Shown piece by piece: positions 21,251-33,380 of a stretch of 64,000 bases of DNA (within the stretch, counting starts at the first letter, position 1; each line of letters starts with the position of its first letter). The position numbers and the translations under genes are program-made. This DNA comes from Ascaphus truei (lineage: Eukaryota; Chordata; Amphibia; Anura; Ascaphidae), in NCBI GenBank assembly GCA_036426205.1, contig CM071586.1, positions 9,771,248 through 9,835,247 on the forward strand, in the 5' to 3' direction. Under the pieces are notes generated by a model that was not told where the DNA came from, ran no database searches, and saw only the letters and a program-made list of their open reading frames with translations.

Positions 21251-21637
21251 ACACTGTGTACTGTATATCGTCGTTGTAGAGGTAAGACTCAGTAACTACA
21301 TTCTCCGAGTGCTGAGGAAAAGGCGATGAAAGGCTCTTTTTTTACATTATTTCAACATCGTACTTCTTGAGTTGTGCAGATGCAGCGGCCCTTATTCCAA
21401 CAAATCTCGATAATGGAATTTCGAGATATGCCCGTGATCCTCACTAGCGTTGCCGGGGCAGACTAATGGCCCATCGGATTAACACAGCGGGGGTCCCTGC
21501 TGTGTGCGTCCTTCCGGGGTCTGCCTGCCTGTAATAGACGCGCAGTAAGAGAGAGGCTGAATCAGTCACTATAACTGCGCGCCTCTCACAGGCGATTGCG
21601 AGGGGGGGTTGATTCAAATTCTAACATTACAATAATG
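21251..21637. other. No gene; dispersed repeat block
   Basis: 21458-21505 (gcagactaatggcccatcgg, attaacacagcgggggtccc) recurs in diverged form at 53684-53733, so it is part of a dispersed repeat. Nothing else is recognised. Confidence 0.5.
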
Positions 21638-21880
21638 TAGCAGGGGGTCTCCGGAGCTGAACCGCATTGATTTCAGGTACAGGGACACCCTACTTCCCGA
21701 GATACAGGCTCCGTTATGGGGTGTCGGTATCTCCATGTTAAAATCCTGGGGGTCACGTGACTGTGGGATGTAAACAAAGCAGAGGGGATACCGGCACCCC
21801 ATAACAGGGCTTGTATGTCGGGAAGTAGGGGGTCCCCGAGGCTGAAATCAACTTTGTTCAGCTCAGAAGACCCCTATCAA
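21638..21880. mobile_element. Complete foldback element
   Basis: The left arm (about 21641-21735: gggggtctccggagctgaac to gtcggtatctcc) and right arm (about 21786-21880: ggataccggcacccc to gctcagaagacccc) are reverse complements with moderate divergence. The centre holds gtcacgtgac at 21752-21761, a perfect palindrome with an E-box. This is the best preserved member of the family that also occurs at 108, 2381, 34076 and 50002. Confidence 0.85.
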
Positions 21881-22216
21881 CCCACCCCCCCTCCAAATAA
21901 AAAAATCATTACCGTAGATATGTTCTGCATGTTGACTTGTCATAGCCTTTTTATACCACACGGCGTCGCTGTTACGCTGCGCTATATAAACAGTGCTACG
22001 GTATATACTATAGAGAAGGCTCTGGCAGTCCTGACACGGCTGCTAGGATCAGCATTGTGAGGTGAAAGCATCTCCAGAAGCCGGCTGGGAGGGGGGTGGG
22101 TTTATCGGTAAGTATCGCCACGAGCGGCTGCAACACATCGGAACCCGCAGGCCAAGCGGACACTGCCTTAAATCAGCTGCGCGTGAGGAGGGGGCGGGGC
22201 TACCGCACGGTGTAAC
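21881..22216. other. No gene recognised, becoming GC-rich
   Basis: This is unique-looking sequence with ggggcggggc at about 22191, directly left of the 48-bp array. I see no exon. Confidence 0.4.
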
Positions 22217-24860
22217 CTATACTGATGATGAACACGCCGCGCTGAGTATCTGTACGCTGATAATGAACACTCTACGCTGTATAATGATGCTGAGTATCTG
22301 TACGCTGATAATGAACACGCCACGCTGTGAACTGGCGCTGAGTATCTGGACGCTAATAATGAACACGCCGCGCTGTATACTGGTGCTGAGTATCTATACG
22401 CTGATAATGAACAAGCCACTCTGTATAATGGTCGCTGAGTATCTAAAGCTGATAATGAACCAAGCCACTCTGTATAATGAGCTGGAGTATCTATATTTTC
22501 AATTACGTAAGTGAATCACGCCACGCGCTGTATACTGGTGCTGAGTATTGGACGCAATAATGAACACTCTACGCTGTATAATGATGCTGAGTATCTTTTC
22601 ACTTATAATGAACACGCCGCGCTGTATACTGGTGCTGAGTATCTGGACGCTAATAATGAACACTCTACGCTGTATAATGATGCTGAGTATCTTTTCACTT
22701 ATAATGAACATGCCGCGCTGTGAACTGGCGCTGAGTATCTGGACGCTAATAATGAACATGCCGCGCTGTATACTGGTGCTGAGTATCTATACGCTGATAA
22801 TGAACAAGCCACTCGATATAATAGATTGCTGAGTATCTTTTCACGCTATACTGAAACGCCGCGCTGATATGGTGCTGAGTATCTGGACGCTAATAATGAA
22901 CACTCTACGCTGTATAATGGTGCTGAGTATCTATACGCTGATAATGAACAAGCCACTCTGTATAATGATGCTGAGAACATAATGATGTTCACTTATAATG
23001 AACACGCCGCGCTGTATAATGGGAATTAGTATCCATACACTGATAATGATCACGCCACACTGTATAACGGTGCTGAGTATCTATGCACTGATAATGAACA
23101 CGCTGCACTGTATAATGATGCTGAGTATCTATGCACTGATAATGAACACACTGCTCTGTATAATGATGCTGAGTATCTATACGCTGATAATGATCATGCT
23201 GCGCTGTATAATTATGCTGAGTATCTACACTCTGATAATGAACACGCCGCGCTGTATAATGATGGTTAGTATCTATACACCGATAATAAACATGCTGCAC
23301 TGTATAATGATACGGAGTATCATTATAAACTGAATGAACACAAGGTACTGTGTAATGATGCTGAGTATCACTGTACACAGATAATGAACACGCTAAGCTG
23401 TAAAATGATGGTGAGTATCTATACACTGATACAGTAGTAAACACGCCGCGCTGTATAATGATATGGAGTATCACTATGCACTGATAATGAACATGCTGCG
23501 CTGTATAATGATGCTGAGTATCTATACACTGAATGAACATGCCATATTGTATAATGATGTTGAGTATCTGTACACTGATATTGAACACACTGCACTGTAT
23601 AATGATGATAAGTATCTACAGTATAAGCTGATAATGAACACACCACGATGTATAATGATACGGAGTATCTACACACTGATAATGAACACACCACGATGTA
23701 TAATGATACGGAGTATCTACACACTGATAATGAACACGCCGCGCTGTATAATGATGCAGATTATCTATACACTGACAATGAGCATGTATAATGATGATGA
23801 GTATCTATACACTGACAATGAGCACGCCGCGCTGTATAATGATGCTAAGTATCTATACTCTGATAATGAACACGCCGCGCTGTATAATAATGCTGAGTAT
23901 CTATTCACTGATAATGAACACGCCGCGCTGTATAATGATGCTGAGTATCTATACACTGATAATGAACACGCCGCGCTGTATAATGATGCTAAGTATCTAT
24001 ACACTGACAATGAGCACGCCGCGCTGTATAATGACGCTAAGTATCTATACTCTGATAATGAACACACCGCGCTGTATAATGATGCTAAGTATCTATACTC
24101 TGATAATGAACACACTGCGCTGTATAATGATGCAGAGTATCTATACTCTGATAATGAACACACTGCGCTGTATAATGATGCAGAGTATCTATACACTGAC
24201 AATGAGCACGCTGCGCTGTATAATGATGCTGAGTATCTATACTCTGATAATGAACACACTGCGCTGTATAATGATGCTGAATATCTACAAACTGAAAATA
24301 AACACACCACACTGTAGAATGATGCTGAGTATCTATACTCTGATAATGAACATGCCGTGCTGTATAATGATGCTGAGTATCTATATTCTGATAATGAACA
24401 TGCCGTGCTGTATAATGATGCTGAGTATCTATATTCTGATAATGAACATGCCACGCTGTATAAGGATGCTGAGTATCTCTATACCCTTATAATGAACACA
24501 CCGCGCTCCACAATGATGCAGAGTATCTCTATACACTGATAAGGAACACACCACGCTGTATAATGATGAGAGTATCTATACACTGATAATGAACACGCTG
24601 TGCTGTATAATGATGCTGAGTATCTATACACTGATAATGAACACACTGCGTTGTATAATGATGCTGAATATCTACACTCTGATAATGAACAAGCCGCGCT
24701 GTATATTGATGCTGAGTATCTATACTCTGATAATGAACACTGCGCTGTATAATGATGCTGAGTATCTATACTCTGATAATGAACACGCCGCGCTGTATAA
24801 TGATGCTGAGTATCTACACTCTGATAATGAACACGCCGCGCTGCATAACGATAAAGAAAA
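22217..24860. repeat. 48-bp minisatellite, main array, about 55 copies
   Basis: The unit is gataatgaacacgccgcgct, gtataatgatgctgagtatc and tatacact (48 bp). Because 48 is divisible by three and the consensus has no stop in four of six frames, long frames run on both strands (up to 284 codons at 23463-24317, encoding repeats like DNEHAALYNDAEYLYT). There is no signal peptide, domain, splice context or single favoured frame. I treat it as a satellite. Copies are rougher before about 23700 and very regular after. Confidence 0.93.
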
Positions 24861-25392
24861 CAAATAAAGCGACTTCCAGTACGATCCCGCTCATCTCTCT
24901 CCTTCACCACGCTGCAGCGCGGCGCTTCAGCGCACAACACGTACACAACTTCTTACGCCTTACCCGTGCAACAGGAAAAGAGCCCGAGAAGAAGCCACAT
25001 ACACCTCCCGGGACCCGGTAACGGTACCCCCGCCCGATGCATCTCACAGGATAATTATCCGCTGCGCTGGAACAAAGAAATACAAGGACTCCGTCTGCGC
25101 TGCGTGCAGTCCCGCCGGCTTGCCAGGTAAAGGAATGTCCCTGCAGGTCTCATCAGTCCCTTTTTTATATGTCAGGGCTCGGGCAGGTGGCTTAACAGTA
25201 ACAGGCGGTGACTTATCTCTGAAGTATGCACTGTACGGCAGCGTTGTCCCACATAACGTGTGGAATGAGGAAATTGCTGCGGGCGTCGCTAGGAGAGAGT
25301 GTATAGCGGCACGGAGCGTGTCGAAACAGAAGTTAATGTATTAATTAGCCGTGGAAGTGCACGATGTAAGTTTGCAGTCGCTAGTGAGGTGT
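24861..25392. other. No gene recognised; moderately GC-rich spacer
   Basis: This is apparently unique sequence between the 48-bp and 45-bp arrays, with several CpGs. A 74-codon plus frame (25120-25344) has no recognisable motif. Confidence 0.4.
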
Positions 25393-26925
25393 TACATAGA
25401 CTTTAATAGGATCGCCCTCTTACACACCGTTACTAGCCATACACTTTAATGGGGTCACACTCTTACACACATCGACTGCCCCTATAGAATTTAATAGGAT
25501 GAACTTCTTACACACATCACCTGACCCTACAGAATTTAATAGGATCACCCTCTTGCACACACCAGCTGCTCCCATAGACTTTATAGGATCCCCCTCTTGC
25601 ACAAATCATCTGCCACCAAATACAGTACTTTAATAGGATCACCCTCTTACACACATCACTTTAACCCATAGACTTTAATAGGATCACCCTCTTACACATA
25701 TCACTTTAACCCATAGACTTTAATAGGATCACCCTCTTACACACATGAGCTGCTCCCATAGACTTTAATAGGATCACCCTCTTACACACATGAGCTGCTC
25801 CCATAGACTTTAATAGGATCCCCTCTTACACACATGAGCTGCTCCCATAGACATTAATAGGATCACCCTCTTACACACATCAGCTGTCCCCATACACTTT
25901 AATAGGATCCCCCTCGTCCACACATCATTGCCCTCATACAGTAGATATTAATAGGATCCCCCTCTTGCACACATCAGCTGCCACCAAATACAGCACTTTA
26001 ATAGGATCCCCCTCTTAAACACATCAGCTGCCCCCATTGACTTTAATAGGATCCCCTCTTACACACATCAGCTGCCCCCATTGACTTTAATAGGATCCCC
26101 CTCTTACAGATATATCGGCTACGCCTATAGACTTTATTAAGTTCACCCGCTTACACATATATCGGGCTGCCCTATAGATTTCATTAAGTTCATCCCGCTT
26201 ACACATGTATCGGCTGCCCCTATAGACTTTATTAAGTTCACCCGGCTTAACAAATCGGCTGCCTACAGTTAGACTTTATTATAGGTTCACACCATTACAC
26301 ATTACTATTGACCCATTGACTTTAATAAGATAAGTGGTGTGTGTTTTCAATCTCCCTATTCCAAATTGTAAAGTCTTATTGGACAATACATTCTGTGATA
26401 GAATCGAATAGGGGGCACATCAGTATCATATTATTTTATAGTGTCACACTACTACACACACCTCAGTTGTCCCCATTCACCTAATGAGGCTCACCCTCTT
26501 ACACACACATCAGTTACTCCCATTGACCTTAATAGGATCACCCTCTTACACACATCACTTTACCCCATATACTTTAATAGGATCACCCTCTTACACACAC
26601 ATCAGTTACTCCCATTGACCTTAATTAGGATCACCCTCTTACACACATCACTTTAACCCATGAGACTTAAATAGGATCACTCTCTTACACACATCAACTT
26701 TACCCCATAGACTTTAATAGGATCACTCTCTTACACACATCACTTTACCCCAATAGACTGTAATAGATACCCTTCTTACACACATCCCACGTAACCTATA
26801 GACTGTAATAGGATCACTCTTTAAACACATCACTTTACCCCATAGACTGTAATAGGATCACCCTCTTACACACATCACTTTACCCCATAGACTGTAATAG
26901 GATCACCTTCTTACACATGGTGGGT
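25393..26925. repeat. 45-bp minisatellite, about 34 copies
   Basis: The unit is aataggatcaccctcttaca, cacatcagctgcccccatag and acttt. Successive ggatcaccct starts at 25681, 25726 and 25771 give an exact 45-base spacing. Sub-families differ in the middle (gagctgctcccat versus cactttaacccat). Confidence 0.95.
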
Positions 26926-27188
26926 TATTTATTAAACTGCGATAGTGCCGACCAGGGCAATATCGTATAGAAACTCCAATTGACTTCATATACTGTCGGT
27001 CTCGTAGTGCTTTCTGTACGTGTAGTTAAAGAGGATTAAGTAATTTGCAGAGGGTGGATTTATTGGAGCAATGTATTGTGTTTGTTAATTGAAATATATC
27101 TTTATAAGACGTGTCAGTAACACGTCCGACTCGTTTCGTAGAACTTTCTAATGGCAATAATGCCCTGTCTTTAAGCAAGTCACTGTGA
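26926..27188. other. Spacer, nothing recognised
   Basis: This is AT-rich sequence between two repeat arrays. No feature is seen. Confidence 0.4.
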
Positions 27189-27229
27189 TATGATAGACAG
27201 ACAGACAGACAGATAGATACGATAGATAC

Positions 27230-27326
<97 letters not shown>
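27189..27326. repeat. (GATA)n microsatellite
   Basis: GATAGATA repeats run with a (GACA)n start. The array ends exactly where recognisable CR1 sequence begins. Confidence 0.97.
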
Positions 27327-27327
<1 letters not shown>

Positions 27328-27659
27328 CACTGGGATAGGTAAATGGCAGATTAGGTTTTTAATACGTACTGTAGATGTAATGTTATGCATTTGGGAAACA
27401 AGAATATATAGGCTACTTACTAATTAAAAAATGGAAAAAAATAAGGCAAATTTTTGATGGAGAAGGATTTAGGCGTGCTTGTATACAGCAGGACAGCAGT
27501 GCTCAATGTCAGACAGTAGCTGCAAAGGCAAACGAGATCTTATTTTACATAAAACGAGATTTGGATGGAAGGGAAGATAGCATGATTTTGCCGCAGTATA
27601 CATCCTTAGTAAGACCACTGCTTGAATATGGAGTACAGTTTTGGGCACGACTTTACAGA
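27327..27659 (+). pseudogene. CR1 LINE, left piece (RT C-terminal region)
   Basis: Plus-strand translation gives KCxVMHLG-like wording at about 27385-27400, then KRDLDGREDSMILP and SLVRPLLEYGVQFWA (27550-27650), the C-terminal part of a CR1-type reverse transcriptase. The frame has small indels and the upstream RT and endonuclease are absent. The piece stops at about 27659, where L2 sequence begins, and continues at 30819. Confidence 0.85.
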
Positions 27660-30600
27660 TATACCTACTGCAATAAAGCACACCCCAATAATTCCTCCTC
27701 GCACATCCTCCTTTCTTTCAATGATTCTCCTCCTTGTTTCTGGGGATATCTCTTCCAAACCTGGTCCCTACCTTGTATCCCACATACCCCTTCTACTCCT
27801 CCTAATGTTAACCCCTCTAACCTCATACCCATCCCCTGCCACCCTCCCTCCTCTCTCCCTTTCTCCTGTGCCCTTTGGAATGCTCGCTCCCTTTCCAACA
27901 AGTGCCTCTCTGTGCATGACTTCTTATTCTCTCTCACTCTCTGCTCCTCTTTGCAATATCTGAGACTTGGCTCACTCAGTCTGACTCTGCTCTGGAAGCT
28001 GCCCTCTCTTATGGTGGCCTTTCTTTCTCCCAAACTCCGCACCCTGGCAGTAAGGGTGGAGGTGTGGGGCTCTTCCTCTCCTCTCTCTGCTATTACTGAA
28101 CCCTTCCTATTCCGCTCTCTCTCTTGCTTTTCCCACTTTTGAGGATCACACTGGCCAGATTATTTCTCCTCTCCCTCGCCATGTGGCGGTATTGTATTGC
28201 CCACCTACTTCTGTTTTTATCTCCTTCTTTCTCTCCTCCAACTCCCCTGTTTTTTTCCTTGGGACTTCAACTGCCCTATTGAGAACCTCTCTCCCTTGGG
28301 CTTTCTGCTTTGTCTCTCTTACCTCTTCATTTGGCCTTCACCAATGGACTGCAGCCAGCAACCACAAGGAGGCCACAACTTAGTCCTGGTTTTCACTAAA
28401 AACTTTTCTCTCTCTGATTTCTCCATTTCCCTCTTTCCTCTCTCTGACCATCACCTCATCTCATTTCTCCCTTTCTCCATCCCCCCCTCGTTTCTGCAGA
28501 GACCTGCGCTCTCTATTAATCTACCGGCTCTAGACTCAACTTTGCGCTCCTTCCTCTCCTCAATCTGCTCCAGACCCTGACAACCTGGTCAGGAACTACA
28601 ACTCTGCCCTGTCCTCCTCTCTTGATCTACATGCCCCACTTTCTCTCTGCCATTCTCGCTCTTCTAACCACAGACCCTGGATAAACCACCCAACACGCAT
28701 GCTCCTCTCCTGCACTTGCTCCTCTGAACGAACGCCTCCGGAGTAGAGATGGCCAAATCCGCCCAAATCTGTTTCCTGGATTTTCTAACATTTCCCCCCT
28801 AAAATCCATTTTCAGGAGTAAAATCCGCAAACTGGCTTGGTCAGTTTTAATCCGCGCGGATTCATCAAAACCCACCATTGTCTAGAACCCGTGGACAAAT
28901 TTGTAGAATTCAATCTGCGAATTCAGCAACTCGTTGGCGAATTCTTAAACATCTGCCAACGGATTGCTGAATCCGCGGATTAGATTCTACAAAACTGTCA
29001 ATGGATTGTGAAATCCGAGGAGTGTATTGGTAATAATAATAATAATAATAGTAAATCCGCAAAACGCCAATCGCCCTTTTTGAGATTGATCCGCTGAAAT
29101 ACGCAGACTGAAGGAACCGGCCCATCCGCTATGGATCCAATTTCACAAAAAATAATGTGCCCTTCTCTACTTTGGAGGAAATCGCTACTTTTCTTCAATA
29201 ATCAACACTCAGAAGTCTAACCCACGCCGACTCTTCTCCGTCTAAAACAACAAGCTTGAACCCTACCTAGCTCTTTAATTATCGACCTGTCTCCCTCCAG
29301 CCTTTTGCTTCTAAACTCCTTGAACGCCTTGTATTCTCTCGTCTGCTCTATTTTTTCAACTCCTATTCTCTATAATCTGGCTTCCGCACTGCTCACTCCA
29401 CTGAAACAGCAATCACTAAAATAACTAATGACCTGCAGGCCACTAAAAACAAAGGTTATTACACTCTGCTCATATTACTCGACCTCTCTGCAATCTTTGA
29501 CACTCTGGACCACCCTCTTCTCCTTCACATTCTCCATACTCTTGGTATCCGAAACAGCCCTATCCTGGATCTCCTCTTACCTCTCCCATCGTACTTTCAA
29601 TGTCTCATTTGCTAACACCTCCTCCTCTATTGATTTCTCTGTGGGGGTACCCCAGGGCTCTGTCCTGAGACCTCTTCAATTTTCTCTTTTCACACTCTAG
29701 GAGACCTAATCACATCTCTTGGGTTCAAATATAACTTCTATGCTGATGACACACAAATGTATTTTCCTACCCCCCACCTTACACCTGCTGTACAGACTAA
29801 AGTTTCTGAGTTTCTCTCTGCTATATCATCCTGGATGCCGACTTAAACTTAACATGGCAAAAACAGTGCTCCTCATACCTCCTCCCAAACCTGGCCCTAC
29901 TACCTCCTTCCACATTACTGTTGGAAGTACTATCATTCACCCAGTGGCCCAAGCACGCTGCCTCAGGGTCACACTCAACTCCTCTTTCACGTTCTCCTCT
30001 AACATTCACAATGTAGCTAAAACCTGTCGATTTTACCTCCGTAACTTTGCAAAGATTTGCCCTTTCCTCTGTTCCTCTACTGTTAAAACTCTAGCGCATG
30101 CCCTCATTCTCTCCCATCTAAACTATTGTAACCTCCTGCTGTCCGGCCTTCCTGCCTCTCACCTGTCTCCTCTACAATCTATCCTAAACGCTGCTGCTAG
30201 AATCACTTTACTCTTTCCTAAATCTGTCTCAGCGTCTCCCCTCCTGAAATCCCTCTCCTGGTTTCCTATTAAATCCTGTATTACACAAACAATTCTTCCC
30301 CTCACTTTTAAGGCTATATACACTTGTGCCCCTACTTACATCTCAGCTCTAATTTATCACTGTACACCATCCCGACTGTTGGGTTATGCTCAAGGATGTG
30401 TTCTCTCTACTCAGTTTGTATCTAAATCGATCGCCTGCCTTAAACCTTCTCACCCACTGCCCCACACCTCTGAAATGCCCTTTCCCTCAATATCCAACTA
30501 TGACCCTCTCTCTCCACCTTAACGAAGCATATGAATAGCTCCGTGACTGATACTACAGAACTCATACAGTGACCATGGCTCCTGTCAGATGCACTTACCA

Positions 30601-30818
30601 GAACGCCCTCCTACTGTCTCTGTACGTTCTCCCTAGTTACCACTTCGATTGTAAGCTCTTCGGGGCAGGGACTCCTTTTCCTAATCTTACTTGTGTCTCA
30701 AGTGCTTATTCCCCTTATGTGTTATATTATTTTGTCAAGTGTATTACTGCTGTAAAGAGCCATGTACATTGATGGCGCTAAATACGGTAAATAAAGATAT
30801 ACAGTACATACATACATA
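27660..30818 (+). pseudogene. L2-type LINE inserted in CR1, broken
   Basis: The element has a LLLVSGDISSKPGP segment near 27730, an AP-endonuclease region with CALWNARSLSNK (about 27870) and SDHHLISF (about 28445), and a reverse transcriptase from about 29270. RT landmarks are NYRPVSL, FRTAHSTETA, GVPQGSV and an intact YADD box at 29739-29750. The C-terminal part (PLLKSLSWFPIKSCI, LTFKAIYTCAPTYI) is at about 30240-30350. The 3' UTR with gattgtaagctcttcggggc ends in a taaataaagatatac tail. Frames are broken many times and a MITE interrupts it at 28744. It nicks and reverse-transcribes in living copies; this one is inactive. Confidence 0.9.
28744..29170 (+). mobile_element. hAT-like MITE nested in the L2 element
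   Basis: The ends are tagagatgg and its near reverse complement cttctcta. The flanks ctccggag (28736-28743) and ctttggag (29171-29178) match at six of eight bases, as an aged 8-bp target duplication. The body is full of atccgc and ggatt words. Eight-base duplications and TAGAGATGGGC-like ends fit hAT elements. No transposase frame is present. Confidence 0.78.
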
Positions 30819-31475
30819 CATGCATTATGGAACTAGAAAAAGGGCAGATAGGAGCCACCAAATTTTTAAAGGAGATATATCATCTGATTTATGAGGAGAG
30901 GCTAGCTACATTAGATTTATTTATATTAGAATAGAGGCGTCTAAAAGGGGATATGATAACTATATAATAATATATTCGAGGACAGTACAATTTGCTTTAA
31001 AAATAACTATTCAACCCAAGGGCAGTACAAAGGACTTGGGGGCATCCCTTAAAATTGGAAAGGAGATTTCACCAGCAAACAATGGAAAGGGTTCTTTACA
31101 GTAAGGGCAGTTACATTGTAGAATTCATTTCCTATGGAGACTGTGATGGCGGATACAATAGATCTGTTTAAAAAAAAGGTTAGACATCTTTTTAGAAAGG
31201 AAAGGTATACAGGGATATTACCAAATAAGTAAACACGGCCATGATGTTGATTCATGGAATAATCCGATTACTGGATTAGTAAGGAATTCATGTTTTCCCT
31301 TATGAGATACAGATTACCGGATGATGTATCACTAGGTTTTTTTTTTTTGTTTAGCTTCCTCTAGATAAATATAGTGTAAGTGCAAATATAGGATAAGTAT
31401 CTGTTGTCTACATTTAACACAGGTTTAACTCAATGAACATATGTCTTTGTTCAACCTCATCTACTATGTAACTAT
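30819..31475 (+). pseudogene. CR1 LINE, right piece and 3' end
   Basis: Starting at attatggaactagaaaaagg, the translation gives YEERLATLDLF and RRLKGDMITI, continuing the CR1 C-terminus left at 27659. The 3' end is the caacctcatctactatgtaa tail. Several stops are present. Confidence 0.85.
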
Positions 31476-31984
31476 GTACTAACTGTATGTATAATTATAA
31501 GGATAAATATTACATATATATATATTTATAGATAATGACATCAATAGAATTTAATAATCTGTTTACAATTCCTTTGTTGTCTGGATTTACATTTATATGC
31601 TACTCCAAACAGGTTTGACCCGTTACATGGTGACACTCCCTGTGTGAACGTGATGAATTAAAGTCTCTGCATACATAATTGTGCCAGTGACTTCCAACCC
31701 CCAGAGAAATATCCTACCGGAAACACTTTAGTGTGGGTTTCTTAAATATGGCCGCTGCTGTAATTTTCCTATTTGACACCATTACTGAAAACATTTTTTT
31801 CTCTCCCTTATCGGAGATCCCAATTGCTGTCCCCTATTATAAATCCGTGTTACTTTCCCCTATTAGAAATCCATTTGACCCTGTCCAAGGATTGTCATTT
31901 CTTCTTCGATATGTCAGGGCTACCGCCATTTTTTCCCCCCCTTGTGATTATGTCCCCGACTTTTTTGTTTGGTTTTGAACCCAT
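31476..31984. other. No gene recognised, AT-rich
   Basis: There is a TA run at about 31515 and nothing else recognisable. Two overlapping plus frames (31733-31978 and the start of 31773-32204) show no domain. Confidence 0.4.
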
Positions 31985-32400
31985 TCATTATTTTTCTGTC
32001 TCCTTGAGTAATACCCAGCATGCATCTCTTCTTACTTCTCCGGGTAATACCCAGCATGCATCTCTCCATAGCTCTTTGTGTTGTCTGAAGCTTCTGAATT
32101 ATCTTCGCATTAAAGCTCTGAGTTTAACATCCCTATGCGAGCACGGGCAGAATACACGAGTCGAACACATTCCTATTGAGACACAGTGGAAGGTTCCCTT
32201 GTAAGATTGTCTTGTTTCTTCCAAATGCCTCCATCTCATCTTCACTCTGCTATTGATTTCATTCTAAAGGTTCCCATCCATTGTTATTTTCCGGCCAAGG
32301 TAGACATACTGTTGGCCAGTCCAGTGTTTATGGTTCTCACATTACATGTGGGCCCAAAAGACTTCCGTAGGGTATAGGTAAGGTAATATCCAGATTGCCT
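31985..32400 (-). pseudogene. RTE-type LINE fragment, antisense
   Basis: Read on the minus strand, the segment matches the C-terminal domain of the RTE reverse transcriptase: a CSIxAMERCMLG-like stretch and a VYLGRKIT-like stretch appear in partial frames. It overlaps in content with the copy at 48405 near the acccagcatgcatctc region. taatacccagcatgcatctc occurs twice (about 32010 and 32047), a local tandem duplication. No intact frame remains. Confidence 0.7.
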
Positions 32401-32404
32401 TAGG

Positions 32405-33380
32405 TCACATGTACCAAATACCACTTAATCTTCAGTGCTACACTGTCCTGCCAGGAACTTCTACTCATCCTCCAATACCTGGGACCTCTCACCTCCTACC
32501 TCTCTCCCTGCATCTCATTATGTCCCCCTGTTTGCTGTTTTATCACTTCTTTGTACACTTTTCTCTTCTCACCAACTTCCCCACTCCCCTCCTGTCCCCC
32601 TTTCTTCATCACTCCTAACCGGCCCCTATGCCTTCTACACCCCTACATAAAAAGCAACCCCACAAATCCTCTATTCACCGTCTTTCTCTCTCAATCCTCC
32701 TCCTTCTTGCTGCTGGGGATATCTCTCCTAATCCTGGACCCAGCCATAGAAACATCTGCTCTCACCCACGACTCCATGCTACCTCTTTCCCTTCTAATTG
32801 TGTTAATCCATCTAATTTATTACAGACCAACCTTAAAACTCATGCAGCAAAAAAAAAGCATCCCAACAGCCTGCACTCATGGTTACTGTCCCACACTCAG
32901 TCACTCCTACCAACAATTGTGGCCAAGAATGGTTATCTACTGCACTTATTCCCTCACCTGCTGTCTCTGTAAGTCTCCCAACATTCCACTTAGGCTACGT
33001 CCCTAGTGCAGGATTCGGCACGAGCTACGTAGCTTGGCAAACACACACTAGGACGGCAATGTAGCAGTGCATAGTACGTGTATGCTAACGCCTGCGCATG
33101 CGCTACAGGGAGAATGGCGCTTCGCAATACAAACAAGTTTCTTTTGAAACCCGATGCCAGAGAGGAGGAGGAGCGCGGAAGCTAGCGCGGAAGCTAGCGC
33201 GTCCTACTATGGACGCGGCCTAAGATTGTAAGCTCTGTGGGGCAGGGATTTCCTGTCCTATTGTCTGACTTTGCTGCGCTTATTGTACTATTATAATTCC
33301 CTGCGCTGTATTGTCTTTGTGAAGCATTGAGTACACTTTTGGCGGCTATATAAATAAAGATATACATACATACATATGCA
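32405..33380 (+). pseudogene. L2 element with internal deletion (5' end joined to 3' UTR)
   Basis: A 5' segment with ILLLLAAGDISPNPGPSHRN (32690-32750) is followed within 300 bases by the L2 3' UTR (gattgtaagctctgtggggc at 33226, ending taaataaagatatac). The whole endonuclease and RT region is missing. A 232-bp MITE sits at the junction. The 3' end is the same family as the minus-strand copy at 55570. Confidence 0.82.
32991..33222. mobile_element. Short inverted-terminal MITE in the L2 copy
   Basis: The ends taggctacgtccctagtgc and (reverse complement of the right end) taggccgcgtccatagtagg share ten of the first 12 bases. A gctagcgcggaa duplication occurs near the right end. There is no coding capacity. 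The superfamily is not assigned because the target duplication is unclear. Confidence 0.6.

Noticed and set aside
23463..24492. Long frames of 233-284 codons in the 48-bp array as genes
   Set aside because: The unit is a multiple of three with no stops in four of six frames. Openness is a property of the repeat.
22217..26925. CRISPR-like regular arrays
   Set aside because: Units are contiguous with no unique spacers; these are minisatellites in eukaryotic sequence.
29719..30522. 267-codon frame as an intact LINE protein
   Set aside because: It is one phase of a broken L2 RT. The true protein phase changes several times across it.
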